Source: Bacillota bacterium
GTDB taxonomy: Bacteria; Bacillota; Clostridia; Acetivibrionales; DTU013
Reading direction: 5' to 3'
Assembly: GCA_023435805.1 (NCBI GenBank)
Contig: JAEZMC010000311.1
Coordinates: 1-7,663 of the forward strand
Length of the DNA: 7,663 nucleotides
Shown: positions 1 to 5,449 of the stretch, in pieces
How the letters are laid out: every line of letters starts with the position of its first letter
Numbering within the stretch: the first letter of the stretch is position 1
Program-made: the position numbers and the translations under genes
Notes under the pieces: model-generated
The model's database searches: none
Told to the model about the DNA's origin: nothing
The model's input: only the letters and a program-made list of their open reading frames with translations

Positions 1-376
1 TCCAGACGCTTTCCTTGCATTGATGAATAAACGGTTCAACACCGAATTTTTCAATTTCAGGTTTGCCATTGATGCCGAGCAGCTTTTCAACCTCCAGTTC
101 AACCGGCAGGCCATGGGTATCCCAGCCGGCTTTCCTCAGCACGTTGTAGCCCTTCATGGTTTTATACCTGGGTATGATATCCTTCATGGTGCGGGTAAGG
201 ATGTGCCCGATATGAGGTTTTCCGTTGGCCGTAGGAGGGCCGTCGTAAAACGTGAATGCCTCGCAGCCTTCCCTGAATTTCAGGCTTTTTTCAAAAATCT
301 TGTTGTCCTTCCAGTATTGAAGCACTTCCTGTTCTCTGTCCACGAATTTCAAATCTGTCGATACTTTCTTGTACAT
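1..376 (-). CDS. ileS: Isoleucyl-tRNA synthetase, N-terminal part (cut by window edge)
   Basis: This gene encodes the cytoplasmic class I enzyme that charges tRNA-Ile with isoleucine. Only the first 125 residues are in the window; the family is usually about 900-1050 residues long. The ATP-binding HIGH motif is at residues 55-58 (PHIGH), preceded by FYDGPPTANG and followed by GWDTHGLPVE at about 84-93. The FYDGPPTA and GWDTHGLP versions resemble the type 2, eukaryote-like IleS clade. Typical type 1 enzymes such as that of E. coli carry HDGPPYANG and GWDCHGLPIE. The ATG start at 376 is supported by AAGGAGG five bases upstream (382-388). The gene lies behind a T-box leader with an isoleucine specifier, which independently supports the assignment. 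The KMSKS motif and editing domain lie outside the window. Confidence 0.97.
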   Translation of the reverse strand, partial: MYKKVSTDLKFVDREQEVLQYWKDNKIFEKSLKFREGCEAFTFYDGPPTANGKPHIGHILTRTMKDIIPRYKTMKGYNVLRKAGWDTHGLPVELEVEKLLGINGKPEIEKFGVEPFIHQCKESVW

Positions 377-381
377 GACTG

Positions 382-388
382 CCTCCTT
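382..388 (-). promoter_or_regulatory. Ribosome binding site of ileS
   Basis: On the minus strand the sequence AAGGAGG lies five bases before the ATG at 376. This is a near-perfect Shine-Dalgarno match and fixes the ileS start. Confidence 0.9.
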
Positions 389-455
389 GTTAATGTATCC
401 GTATAAAATCTCCCGATAATCGAGTCCTGCAGGTGTAACCCTTCAAAGCGGCAAT

Positions 456-492
456 AAAAAACCTCCCGATCCCGTATAAAAGGGACGAGAGG
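456..492 (-). terminator. T-box-controlled transcription terminator of the ileS leader
   Basis: On the minus strand CCTCTCGTCCC (492-482) can pair with GGGATCGGGAGG (473-462) across an 8-nt loop. This gives about 11 pairs with one bulged base and one G-T pair, followed directly by six Ts (461-456). That is a classical intrinsic terminator. Its 5' arm lies just downstream of the T-box sequence, so the antiterminator and terminator are mutually exclusive, as expected for a class I transcriptional T-box. Because no other terminator is visible between the upstream WG-repeat gene and ileS, it may also stop transcripts reading through from that gene. Confidence 0.93.
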
Positions 493-504
493 TTGTTCAA
501 CCCA

Positions 505-522
505 CGCGGTACCACCCAAATT
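505..522 (-). promoter_or_regulatory. T-box sequence (antiterminator bulge)
   Basis: The 18 bases AATTTGGGTGGTACCGCG on the minus strand agree with the T-box consensus AANNTGGGTGGTACCGCG. In the known mechanism, bases in this element pair with the free NCCA end of uncharged tRNA. Confidence 0.95.
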
Positions 523-625
523 ACCACCCTGCCTGAGCAGCGGCGGTCGCTTGATTCACAGGTAACGGTGTGACCCGGCATTTCGTACTTGCCTTAAAAA
601 AGCTTTCTGAAAGCAGCTCCCGGAG

Positions 626-628
626 GAT
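626..628 (-). promoter_or_regulatory. Specifier codon ATC (isoleucine) of the T-box
   Basis: ATC lies within GAAAATCCTCCGGGAG on the 3' side of stem I, at the usual specifier-loop position. It encodes isoleucine, matching the downstream ileS. The assignment is by position and by agreement with the gene; the loop was not folded by program. Confidence 0.82.
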
Positions 629-727
629 TTTCAAATGCCTGCCCCACAGGCTTGCACCAACCGCCTGCTCTCTATAGAGGTATAACACTTTACTCTTTCC
701 GATCATTGCAATAAAATATTAGCACAT

Positions 728-756
728 ATTATATAACACGGCAAATGTACTGTCAA
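728..756 (-). promoter_or_regulatory. Sigma-A promoter of the ileS T-box transcript
   Basis: On the minus strand a perfect -35 TTGACA (756-751) is followed by a 17-bp spacer (750-734) and a perfect -10 TATAAT (733-728). Transcription is expected to start near 721, just before stem I of the T-box, giving a leader of about 345 nt to the ileS ATG. A full-consensus promoter suits a gene whose control is by attenuation rather than initiation. Confidence 0.9.
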
Positions 757-804
757 TATAAGTGTTGCACCCATAGATCTCCGTATTATAACTCCGGCCT
801 TATG

Positions 805-3075
805 CTATTTTTTCTTCAATACTATTATTCCTTCTTTTTCATCATATACAACATGCTTTACAAGGTTTGCAGGAAACTCGCCATTGCTGTTCCATTCAGG
901 ATCTAAACCAATCTTCAGGTCATTGTCATGCAGATCCTTGCTGACTTTCGTTTTGATGGTCAACTCCTTCGGATAGGACAGCAGGATATTTCCTACTTTG
1001 TCTATGATATGGAAAGAACCGCCTGTTGCACTCCATCTATACCCGGGGATGACATCGATTCCAATATAGGTTTTATTGCTATTGCCGTCTTCTTGACCAA
1101 TAACACCTGTCACGGTCGGATCATAAGTCATACCATCATAGACCCTGGCATATCCGTCTTTAAAGGGCTCTGCAATTGTATAATTTCCTACGAACGGTAT
1201 GTTGCCCGATTTGTCAACATAGTAAAGCTTACCCCTTATCATGGCCAGAGCAAGGCCCTCATGAAATGAGGACATAAAATTCATATCTTCATTGGGAGAC
1301 ATGCCGATCTTTGCAAGCGCCCCTCCCATATTGTCCGTAGAAAGCACAACATTTCCGCTGCCATCTATAATACCACTCCAATACCCCTTCGTTACATTCA
1401 CCATGCCATCCTTGCCAAAGTTGCCGGCTCTGTCCCATTCCGGCTGTATGACAACTTTGCCGGTGCGGTCAAGAAAGCCTGCTTTTTTATTTTTGTAAAT
1501 GTTGATATAGCCGTTTTCAAAGTGACTATGACCAACATCATCCCATTGCAGCTCTGAAATGATTTTTCCTTCTGTATTGACAAATCCGAGCTTTCCATTT
1601 TTCCTTATACCTGCTATGCCTTCAAAAAATGTAAGTTGCTTATCATATTCCGGCGGAATGACCAGCTTACCCGTTGTGTTGTTCACGCATCCCCATTTAC
1701 CGTTTTTGCTTACATTGGAGACTTCGCTGTTTTGATAAAAGAGAAAATCCCATTCAGGCTTTACGACCAATTTCCCCTGAGCATTGATCATACCCTGCTT
1801 CCCATTTTGTTCCACAAGGTAAAAGCCATTGCGGAATTCAATCCTGGTGTATTGCATTGGAATGACAACTTTTCCAGTCTTGTCAACAGCACCGTACTTT
1901 CCTGCCTTTTTGGCAATGGCCGTTCCATTCGCAATACTGCTGATGTCCTCATAAATGAAAGGAACCAGTTCCTTTCCAGATATATCGATACAGCCGTATT
2001 TGTTGTTTTTTACGGAAATAAACATATCGTTTTCATATATTGCCATGGTCATACCGGAATATGGATCCGTATCCCACTTTTCAGTTCTGACAAAAATCTC
2101 GTTTTTAGATGTCAGCGCAGTATTTCCGCTGGCATTCAGAAATGAAGAAACAAAATTCCCGCCCTCCAGCTTGACCGCATGGTAAAGAAGAGTGTTCTTC
2201 ATCAAAAATCCGCTTATGGCGTAATATTTCATCGGGATAATCCATTTGCCCTTTGTATCGATTACTCCTGCCGTGCTGTGATACTGGCGGCCCGAGCTGT
2301 CAATACGGCCTATGGTATAGACTACAGCCTGCCCCTTGTAAAAATGATCAATTTTGCATTCGGCCGGCAAAGTAAATGCCACTTTTCCGTCCGGGCCAAC
2401 AAATTCATTCGTTGTGTTGTTCTTTTTTCTTTGACCCAGAGCTGAGTTTTTGCCTGTTACATAAATTTTATCAAATTTGGTATCCATTACGGTCTTTCCG
2501 GTCAGATCCTTCAGACCAAATTTATAATTCTTTTTAACTATAATAAGGTCTCCTCTTACACTAGCCGAATCCCATTCCGGTTTCAACACCGTTTCCCAGT
2601 AATACTTGCTGGACCCGACCCGGTAATCCTGTTTTAAGCTCTGCTGCTGTTTACCAAGTACATTCCCCAGCACTTCATTTACAGTAGTATAAACTTCGCC
2701 CCTGAAAAATTCGTCATCTCTGGCTTTAAATCCATAGTCGTGAATTAATCTTCCGAAGCCCCTGCCTTTATAATAGTCTACCAGTTTCTTCTGTATCTCC
2801 TGCTCCAGGGCAGGTGTAATTTCAAGTTGTTTAGTATACTCCGCTCTTCTTGCATTCAGCGTTTCCTGATATACGCTCCAGGTATAATCAGCCGAGCCTC
2901 TTACATAGTCTATATCAGCTGCTCTTGCATTTTCCTTGATCATTTTGGCAATCTGTGCTTCTTCTTCTGCTTTTAGATAAGAATATAAGACATTGTTATT
3001 GCTTTCTGCAAATACACCCGCGTTTGAGAATAGAATACCAAGGGTTAATACCACTGCAAGTATTTTTTTTGTCAT
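805..3075 (-). CDS. Secreted WG-repeat (beta-repeat) protein
   Basis: A 756-residue exported protein of unknown function. Residues 1-23 form a type I signal peptide: MTKK, a hydrophobic core, and a likely cut after VFA. There is no lipobox cysteine. Residues 24 to about 160 are rich in charged and helix-favouring residues and match no family I recognise. From about 165 onward are about ten degenerate WG-type repeats of the form YG-x-hydrophobic-D-x-x-GK-x-hydrophobic-PxxY/WD. Clear copies begin near 186, 269, 360, 394, 427, 461, 496, 532, 566 and 617, with a weaker one near 689. WG repeats form beta-rich repeat arrays and are common in Bacteroidetes and Clostridia; their role is largely unknown. 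The ATG at 3075 is chosen because AACGAGGT precedes it by four bases and the signal peptide begins there. A TTG 15 codons upstream lacks both supports. The gene has its own promoter and interrupts the usual divIVA-ileS order. Confidence 0.9.
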   Translation of the reverse strand: MTKKILAVVLTLGILFSNAGVFAESNNNVLYSYLKAEEEAQIAKMIKENARAADIDYVRGSADYTWSVYQETLNARRAEYTKQLEITPALEQEIQKKLVDYYKGRGFGRLIHDYGFKARDDEFFRGEVYTTVNEVLGNVLGKQQQSLKQDYRVGSSKYYWETVLKPEWDSASVRGDLIIVKKNYKFGLKDLTGKTVMDTKFDKIYVTGKNSALGQRKKNNTTNEFVGPDGKVAFTLPAECKIDHFYKGQAVVYTIGRIDSSGRQYHSTAGVIDTKGKWIIPMKYYAISGFLMKNTLLYHAVKLEGGNFVSSFLNASGNTALTSKNEIFVRTEKWDTDPYSGMTMAIYENDMFISVKNNKYGCIDISGKELVPFIYEDISSIANGTAIAKKAGKYGAVDKTGKVVIPMQYTRIEFRNGFYLVEQNGKQGMINAQGKLVVKPEWDFLFYQNSEVSNVSKNGKWGCVNNTTGKLVIPPEYDKQLTFFEGIAGIRKNGKLGFVNTEGKIISELQWDDVGHSHFENGYINIYKNKKAGFLDRTGKVVIQPEWDRAGNFGKDGMVNVTKGYWSGIIDGSGNVVLSTDNMGGALAKIGMSPNEDMNFMSSFHEGLALAMIRGKLYYVDKSGNIPFVGNYTIAEPFKDGYARVYDGMTYDPTVTGVIGQEDGNSNKTYIGIDVIPGYRWSATGGSFHIIDKVGNILLSYPKELTIKTKVSKDLHDNDLKIGLDPEWNSNGEFPANLVKHVVYDEKEGIIVLKKK

Positions 3076-3079
3076 ATTT

Positions 3080-3087
3080 ACCTCGTT
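3080..3087 (-). promoter_or_regulatory. Ribosome binding site of the WG-repeat gene
   Basis: AACGAGGT on the minus strand differs at one base from AAGGAGGT and ends four bases before the ATG at 3075. It decides the start over the in-frame TTG at 3120 and makes the protein begin with a good signal peptide. Confidence 0.8.
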
Positions 3088-3103
3088 AAATTGTTTTAAT
3101 CGC

Positions 3104-3114
3104 TGGACAGTCCA
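3104..3114. repeat. Short palindrome in the WG-gene leader
   Basis: TGGACAGTCCA is a perfect 5+1+5 inverted repeat in the leader, between the predicted transcription start (about 3128) and the ribosome binding site. It could be an operator half-site pair or a weak hairpin in the mRNA. At this length chance is a real possibility. Confidence 0.35.
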
Positions 3115-3134
3115 AGACAATCATTATTATATAT

Positions 3135-3163
3135 ATTTTACCATAAATTTCATTGATTTTCAA
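3135..3163 (-). promoter_or_regulatory. Promoter of the WG-repeat gene, extended -10 type
   Basis: On the minus strand -35 TTGAAA (3163-3158) and -10 TAAAAT (3140-3135) are separated by 17 bp. The -10 is preceded by TGG, giving an extended -10 (TGnTAAAAT). Transcription would start near 3128, about 50 nt before the ATG at 3075. It lies after the terminator of the divIVA operon, so the WG-repeat gene appears to be its own transcription unit. The remaining stretch up to the terminator (3164-3249) shows no further feature. Confidence 0.75.
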
Positions 3164-3249
3164 CCATAATTTGTGTGGAAGTATGCATATAGCCTGCCCT
3201 GCCAGCATCTGCACGTAATCCCACATTATCTCTTCCGTTTTCGTGCAAC

Positions 3250-3281
3250 TAAAAAAGATTGCCTGAAATATCAGACAACCT
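3250..3281 (-). terminator. Rho-independent terminator after divIVA
   Basis: On the minus strand AGGTTGTCTGA (3281-3271) pairs fully with TCAGGCAATCT (3266-3256), eleven pairs including two G-T wobbles. The loop is four bases, and six Ts follow (3255-3250 with flank). It lies about 50 nt beyond the divIVA stop and marks the end of the operon starting upstream of the HlyD-like gene. Confidence 0.92.
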
Positions 3282-3330
3282 TTACCTCTTTATGCCTTCG
3301 ATATGTACTGAAGTGCGGGTAACCGCGGGA

Positions 3331-3780
3331 CTATTCCTCAAACATCTGCTTCAGCAGCTCCATCTGGGACATCAGCAGCATTTCACACTTGGATTTGAAT
3401 ATATGGAGCTTTTTCTTGGAATCTTCATATTCAAACTTGATTTTAACTACTTCCTGGTTGGCATCGTTGATCAGCTTCTGGGCTCTTACCTCGGCCTCGC
3501 GAATAACATTTTCGGCCTTCTCATAAGCATTCTTTTTGATGTCCTCGCCGGTCTGCTGCGCCACGAGAAGCGTATTCTGCAGCGACTCCTCAATGGTTTT
3601 GTAATGCTGCAGGCCTTCGTTCAGCAGTGCAAGCTTGTCTTTTAGTTCTACATTTTCACGGATATAAGCGCTGTAGTCTTCAATGACTTTATCGAGCACA
3701 TCGTTGACCATATCCTCGCTGTATCCCATAAACGTTTTTTTGAAAGTGATGTTTTGCAGATCATTAGGTGTATAATTCAT
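3331..3780 (-). CDS. divIVA: DivIVA family cell division / polarity protein
   Basis: DivIVA is a coiled-coil scaffold that binds negatively curved membrane at division sites and poles. The protein is 149 residues (B. subtilis 164). Residues 1-34 match the N-terminal membrane-binding domain: YTPNDLQN at 3-10, TFKKTFMGY at 12-20, then EDMVNDVLDKV. Phe17, the membrane-inserting residue of the B. subtilis protein, is conserved, but the neighbouring Arg18 is Met here. Residues from about 36 to 145 are nearly all heptad-like and charged, a long coiled coil for oligomerisation. The ATG at 3780 has AGAGGTGG seven bases upstream, overlapping the end region of ylmH, from which it is separated by 15 nt. 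It is the last gene of the operon, followed by a terminator. Confidence 0.93.
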   Translation of the reverse strand: MNYTPNDLQNITFKKTFMGYSEDMVNDVLDKVIEDYSAYIRENVELKDKLALLNEGLQHYKTIEESLQNTLLVAQQTGEDIKKNAYEKAENVIREAEVRAQKLINDANQEVVKIKFEYEDSKKKLHIFKSKCEMLLMSQMELLKQMFEE

Positions 3781-3787
3781 TACGCAG

Positions 3788-3795
3788 CCACCTCT
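3788..3795 (-). promoter_or_regulatory. Ribosome binding site of divIVA
   Basis: AGAGGTGG on the minus strand lies between the ylmH stop (3798-3796) and the divIVA ATG at 3780, with a seven-base spacer. It directly abuts the ylmH stop, consistent with coupled translation. Confidence 0.8.
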
Positions 3796-4593
3796 TTATA
3801 TTAATTTCTTTATCAGTATCGCCAATCGGTCCTTCCGGGTCCTGCCGCCCACTTTTTCAAGCACGGCTCTCCCCTTGCCTTTTAAGCTGATGGTGTCTCC
3901 CTCTTTAACCGCTTTGTCGGGATTCAATGCCATTTCCCAGTTTAAATGGACTCTTCCCGCTTTGATAAACTCAACCGCCTTGCTCCTGGATATACCAAAG
4001 GCCGGTGCACAAACACTGTCCAGTCTCAATGCAGCAACCGTGGTTTTAATATCTGCCGCCTTCGGTTCGGGTACGGATAAATCAAATATATCCAATATTT
4101 TTACACTTACACCGGTATTTCCGACTTTTTGCAGATTTCCGGAAATATATTCCGCCATTTCACTCAGCACAATAATGCTGCATTGCTCTTCCGAAACAAT
4201 GATGTCTCCGGTTACTTCCCTTTTGATACCCAGTGCCATCAAGGCACCGAGATAATCCCTGTGCGAGAGGCTGTTCCGGGCGCTGGGTGTTACCGAGAGA
4301 ACCTTTATCAATCCGGAAGCATATTCTTCCAGCTCATCGTCATCTGCATACTCATGCCTGAATAGAACAAGCGATCTTTCTGCGGCGGGATAACCGCCTT
4401 GAAAAGTATACTCGCAAACGCCAAAAGATGCCAGAACTTTTTCAGCCAGTACAACCTGATGCGGATCCAGGAATTCCGAGTGTGAAAACCTGTTTTTTCT
4501 TGCGGTTGCTTCGGCTCTGTCCAGCAGCTTTGCCATAACGAGTCTGTCTTCAGGCTTTTGGATTGATTTCAGCAGTCCTTCCTTACTCAGCAT
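3796..4593 (-). CDS. ylmH: YlmH family S4-domain RNA-binding protein
   Basis: A 265-residue protein of the YlmH family. The N-terminal part includes FLDPHQ at 41-46, and HRDYLGALMALGIKREVTGDI (111-131) is a family hallmark. The C-terminal S4 RNA-binding domain covers about 185-245, including SRSKAVEFIKAGRVHLNW at 202-219 and the KEGDTISLKGKGR turn. In B. subtilis YlmH (also called RqcP2) is reported to bind the large ribosomal subunit and to act in ribosome quality control like RqcP. That role here is inferred. I place the start at the ATG at 4593. It lies four bases after the ylmG TAA (4600-4598), a spacing typical of reinitiation. A TTG at 4614 would add seven residues and overlap ylmG by 17 nt but has no Shine-Dalgarno sequence. 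Neither start has a strong one, so coupling to ylmG is likely. Confidence 0.92.
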   Translation of the reverse strand: MLSKEGLLKSIQKPEDRLVMAKLLDRAEATARKNRFSHSEFLDPHQVVLAEKVLASFGVCEYTFQGGYPAAERSLVLFRHEYADDDELEEYASGLIKVLSVTPSARNSLSHRDYLGALMALGIKREVTGDIIVSEEQCSIIVLSEMAEYISGNLQKVGNTGVSVKILDIFDLSVPEPKAADIKTTVAALRLDSVCAPAFGISRSKAVEFIKAGRVHLNWEMALNPDKAVKEGDTISLKGKGRAVLEKVGGRTRKDRLAILIKKLI

Positions 4594-4597
4594 TCTA

Positions 4598-4870
4598 TTA
4601 GCGCAGTAAGCCAAGGATAATATTTTTCAATATGCCGATCAGTATGAATGCAATAATCGGCGAAAAATCAAACATCATATTCTTTCCGAAGGAAGACCGT
4701 GAAATAAGTGATCTGATAGGCGCCAGCACAGGCTCCGTAATCTGGTACAGCAAATCAATCAACCGGTGTTCTTTCGGCACAGGCAGCCATGACAGAAAAA
4801 CCCTTATCAATATTGCCAGTTCAATAACATTGAATATGATTCCTACTGCCTGATATATAACAGAGTTCAT
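4598..4870 (-). CDS. ylmG: YggT family membrane protein YlmG
   Basis: A 90-residue membrane protein with two predicted transmembrane segments (about 8-27 and 68-88). They flank the family motif region: IRVFLSWLP at 22-30 and YQITEPVLAPIRSLI at about 42-56. YggT/YlmG proteins occur beside sepF in Firmicutes, Actinobacteria and cyanobacteria, and homologues in plastids affect nucleoid or division behaviour. The exact bacterial role is not settled. The ATG at 4870 has GGAGG six bases upstream (4877-4881). It lies 47 nt after sepF, with no terminator between them, and its stop leads straight into ylmH. Confidence 0.93.
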   Translation of the reverse strand: MNSVIYQAVGIIFNVIELAILIRVFLSWLPVPKEHRLIDLLYQITEPVLAPIRSLISRSSFGKNMMFDFSPIIAFILIGILKNIILGLLR

Positions 4871-4874
4871 TTAG

Positions 4875-4881
4875 TTCCTCC
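4875..4881 (-). promoter_or_regulatory. Ribosome binding site of ylmG
   Basis: GGAGGAA on the minus strand, four bases before the ATG at 4870, is a strong Shine-Dalgarno match in the short sepF-ylmG gap. Confidence 0.85.
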
Positions 4882-4917
4882 AAAAGTCTTCATGTTCTGA
4901 CAAAACAACTATTCACT

Positions 4918-5376
4918 TTATTTGACCCAGGGAAATGCGCCCCTGTTTTTCAACTCGTCCTTGAATTCCCCCATGATGTCAACATTGTTGGGAGCGATCA
5001 GGAATATTCCGGTCGAAACCTTTTGAATATCGCCGTCCAAACCGTAGACTGAACCGCTGAGAAAATCGACGACCCTCTGAGCTGTTTCTTTGTTGAGATT
5101 TTCAAGATTTACGACAACCGGTTTTTTGTTTTTCAAATGATCGCAAACATCCCGGGCATCATCAAAGCTTTCGGGCTGCATGATCACTACCTTGAATTGA
5201 TTATTGGAATGAATATTGACGACTTTACTCTGCTGAGATTTTTTCGTAAAGGAATGCAAATACTGTGGTGACTGATGGTTTTCTTCCTTGATTTCATCCT
5301 GAAGCTCATCCGTTATTTCCTCTTCCTCAGACTCCCAACCAACCAGATTCAGCATCTTGTTCAGTAGCTTTGCCAT
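4918..5376 (-). CDS. sepF: Cell division protein SepF
   Basis: SepF links FtsZ to the membrane and helps assemble the division septum. At 152 residues it has the same length as B. subtilis SepF. Residues 1-14 (MAKLLNKMLNLVGW) form the amphipathic membrane-targeting helix. An acidic, low-complexity linker spans about 16-50. The C-terminal FtsZ-binding/dimer domain spans about 58-140, with VVIMQPESFDDARDVCDHLK at 63-82, VVVNLENLNKETAQRVVDFLSG at 87-108, and a terminal GIFLIAPNNVDI stretch. The ATG at 5376 has GGAGGGA seven bases upstream and begins exactly at the conserved helix. A TTG at 5478 would extend into yggS and is rejected. The gap from yggS is 73 nt, longer than others in the operon, with no convincing promoter. 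Confidence 0.96.
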   Translation of the reverse strand: MAKLLNKMLNLVGWESEEEEITDELQDEIKEENHQSPQYLHSFTKKSQQSKVVNIHSNNQFKVVIMQPESFDDARDVCDHLKNKKPVVVNLENLNKETAQRVVDFLSGSVYGLDGDIQKVSTGIFLIAPNNVDIMGEFKDELKNRGAFPWVK

Positions 5377-5383
5377 TTGTAAA

Positions 5384-5390
5384 TCCCTCC
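5384..5390 (-). promoter_or_regulatory. Ribosome binding site of sepF
   Basis: GGAGGGA on the minus strand, seven bases before the ATG at 5376. It decides the start against a longer reading from TTG at 5478, which would overlap yggS and place 34 unrelated residues ahead of the membrane helix. Confidence 0.88.
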
Positions 5391-5449
5391 GTTTTTCTTT
5401 CGTTAAAAGCGTATAATACCTGTGCCCGTAAACGTTCAGGCAGCTGTCA

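Larger units (their letters stand above)
456..706 (-). ncRNA. T-box riboswitch, isoleucine-specific, upstream of ileS
   Basis: This leader senses uncharged tRNA-Ile. Reading down the minus strand, stem I starts with GATCGGAAAGAGTA (about 702-689) and continues through AGAGAGCAGGCGGTTGGTG, the usual apical region. Its 3' side contains TTTGAAAATCCTCCGGGAG. In the usual position of this segment the specifier is ATC at 628-626, an isoleucine codon read by the GAU anticodon. The lower stem can be closed by GAAAG with CTTTC. Further down, GCCGGGTCACACCGTTACC resembles the stem IIA/B region. The T-box AATTTGGGTGGTACCGCG at 522-505 matches the consensus that binds the tRNA acceptor end. A terminator follows at 492-456. 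Uncharged tRNA-Ile should stabilise the antiterminator and switch ileS on. Open frames across this region are shadows of structured RNA. The stem boundaries were paired by eye. Confidence 0.96.

Noticed and set aside
390..706. Open frames across the ileS leader on the minus strand
   Set aside because: They run through the T-box stems, the T-box sequence and the terminator. The structured RNA explains the sequence and the frames have no ribosome binding sites.
781..800. TATAAT-like sequence and a CTCCG direct repeat just after the WG stop
   Set aside because: The nearest TTGAAG is 23 bp away, too far for a -35. The repeat is direct, not inverted, so it is neither promoter nor terminator.
928..2445. 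Plus-strand open frames opposite the WG-repeat gene
   Set aside because: They are antisense shadows of a well-supported coding sequence with repeat periodicity, and no ribosome binding site or family signature is visible.
3076..3120. 15-residue N-terminal extension of the WG-repeat protein from a TTG at 3120
   Set aside because: It has no Shine-Dalgarno sequence and would bury the signal peptide. The ATG at 3075 has AACGAGGT in the right place.
3086..3124. A 12-residue upstream reading frame (ATG to TAA) in the WG-gene leader
   Set aside because: Its ATG would be only a few bases after the predicted transcription start and has no ribosome binding site. The composition shows nothing like a leader peptide.
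3313..3329. Small GC-rich hairpin (GCGG/CCGC) after the divIVA stop
   Set aside because: Only four pairs and no T-run follow. The true terminator is at 3250-3281.
5377..5449. Possible internal promoter before sepF (TATTAT in the 73-nt gap)
   Set aside because: No -35-like sequence lies at 16-18 bp and there is no TGn extended -10. TGACAG upstream is about 25 bp away.
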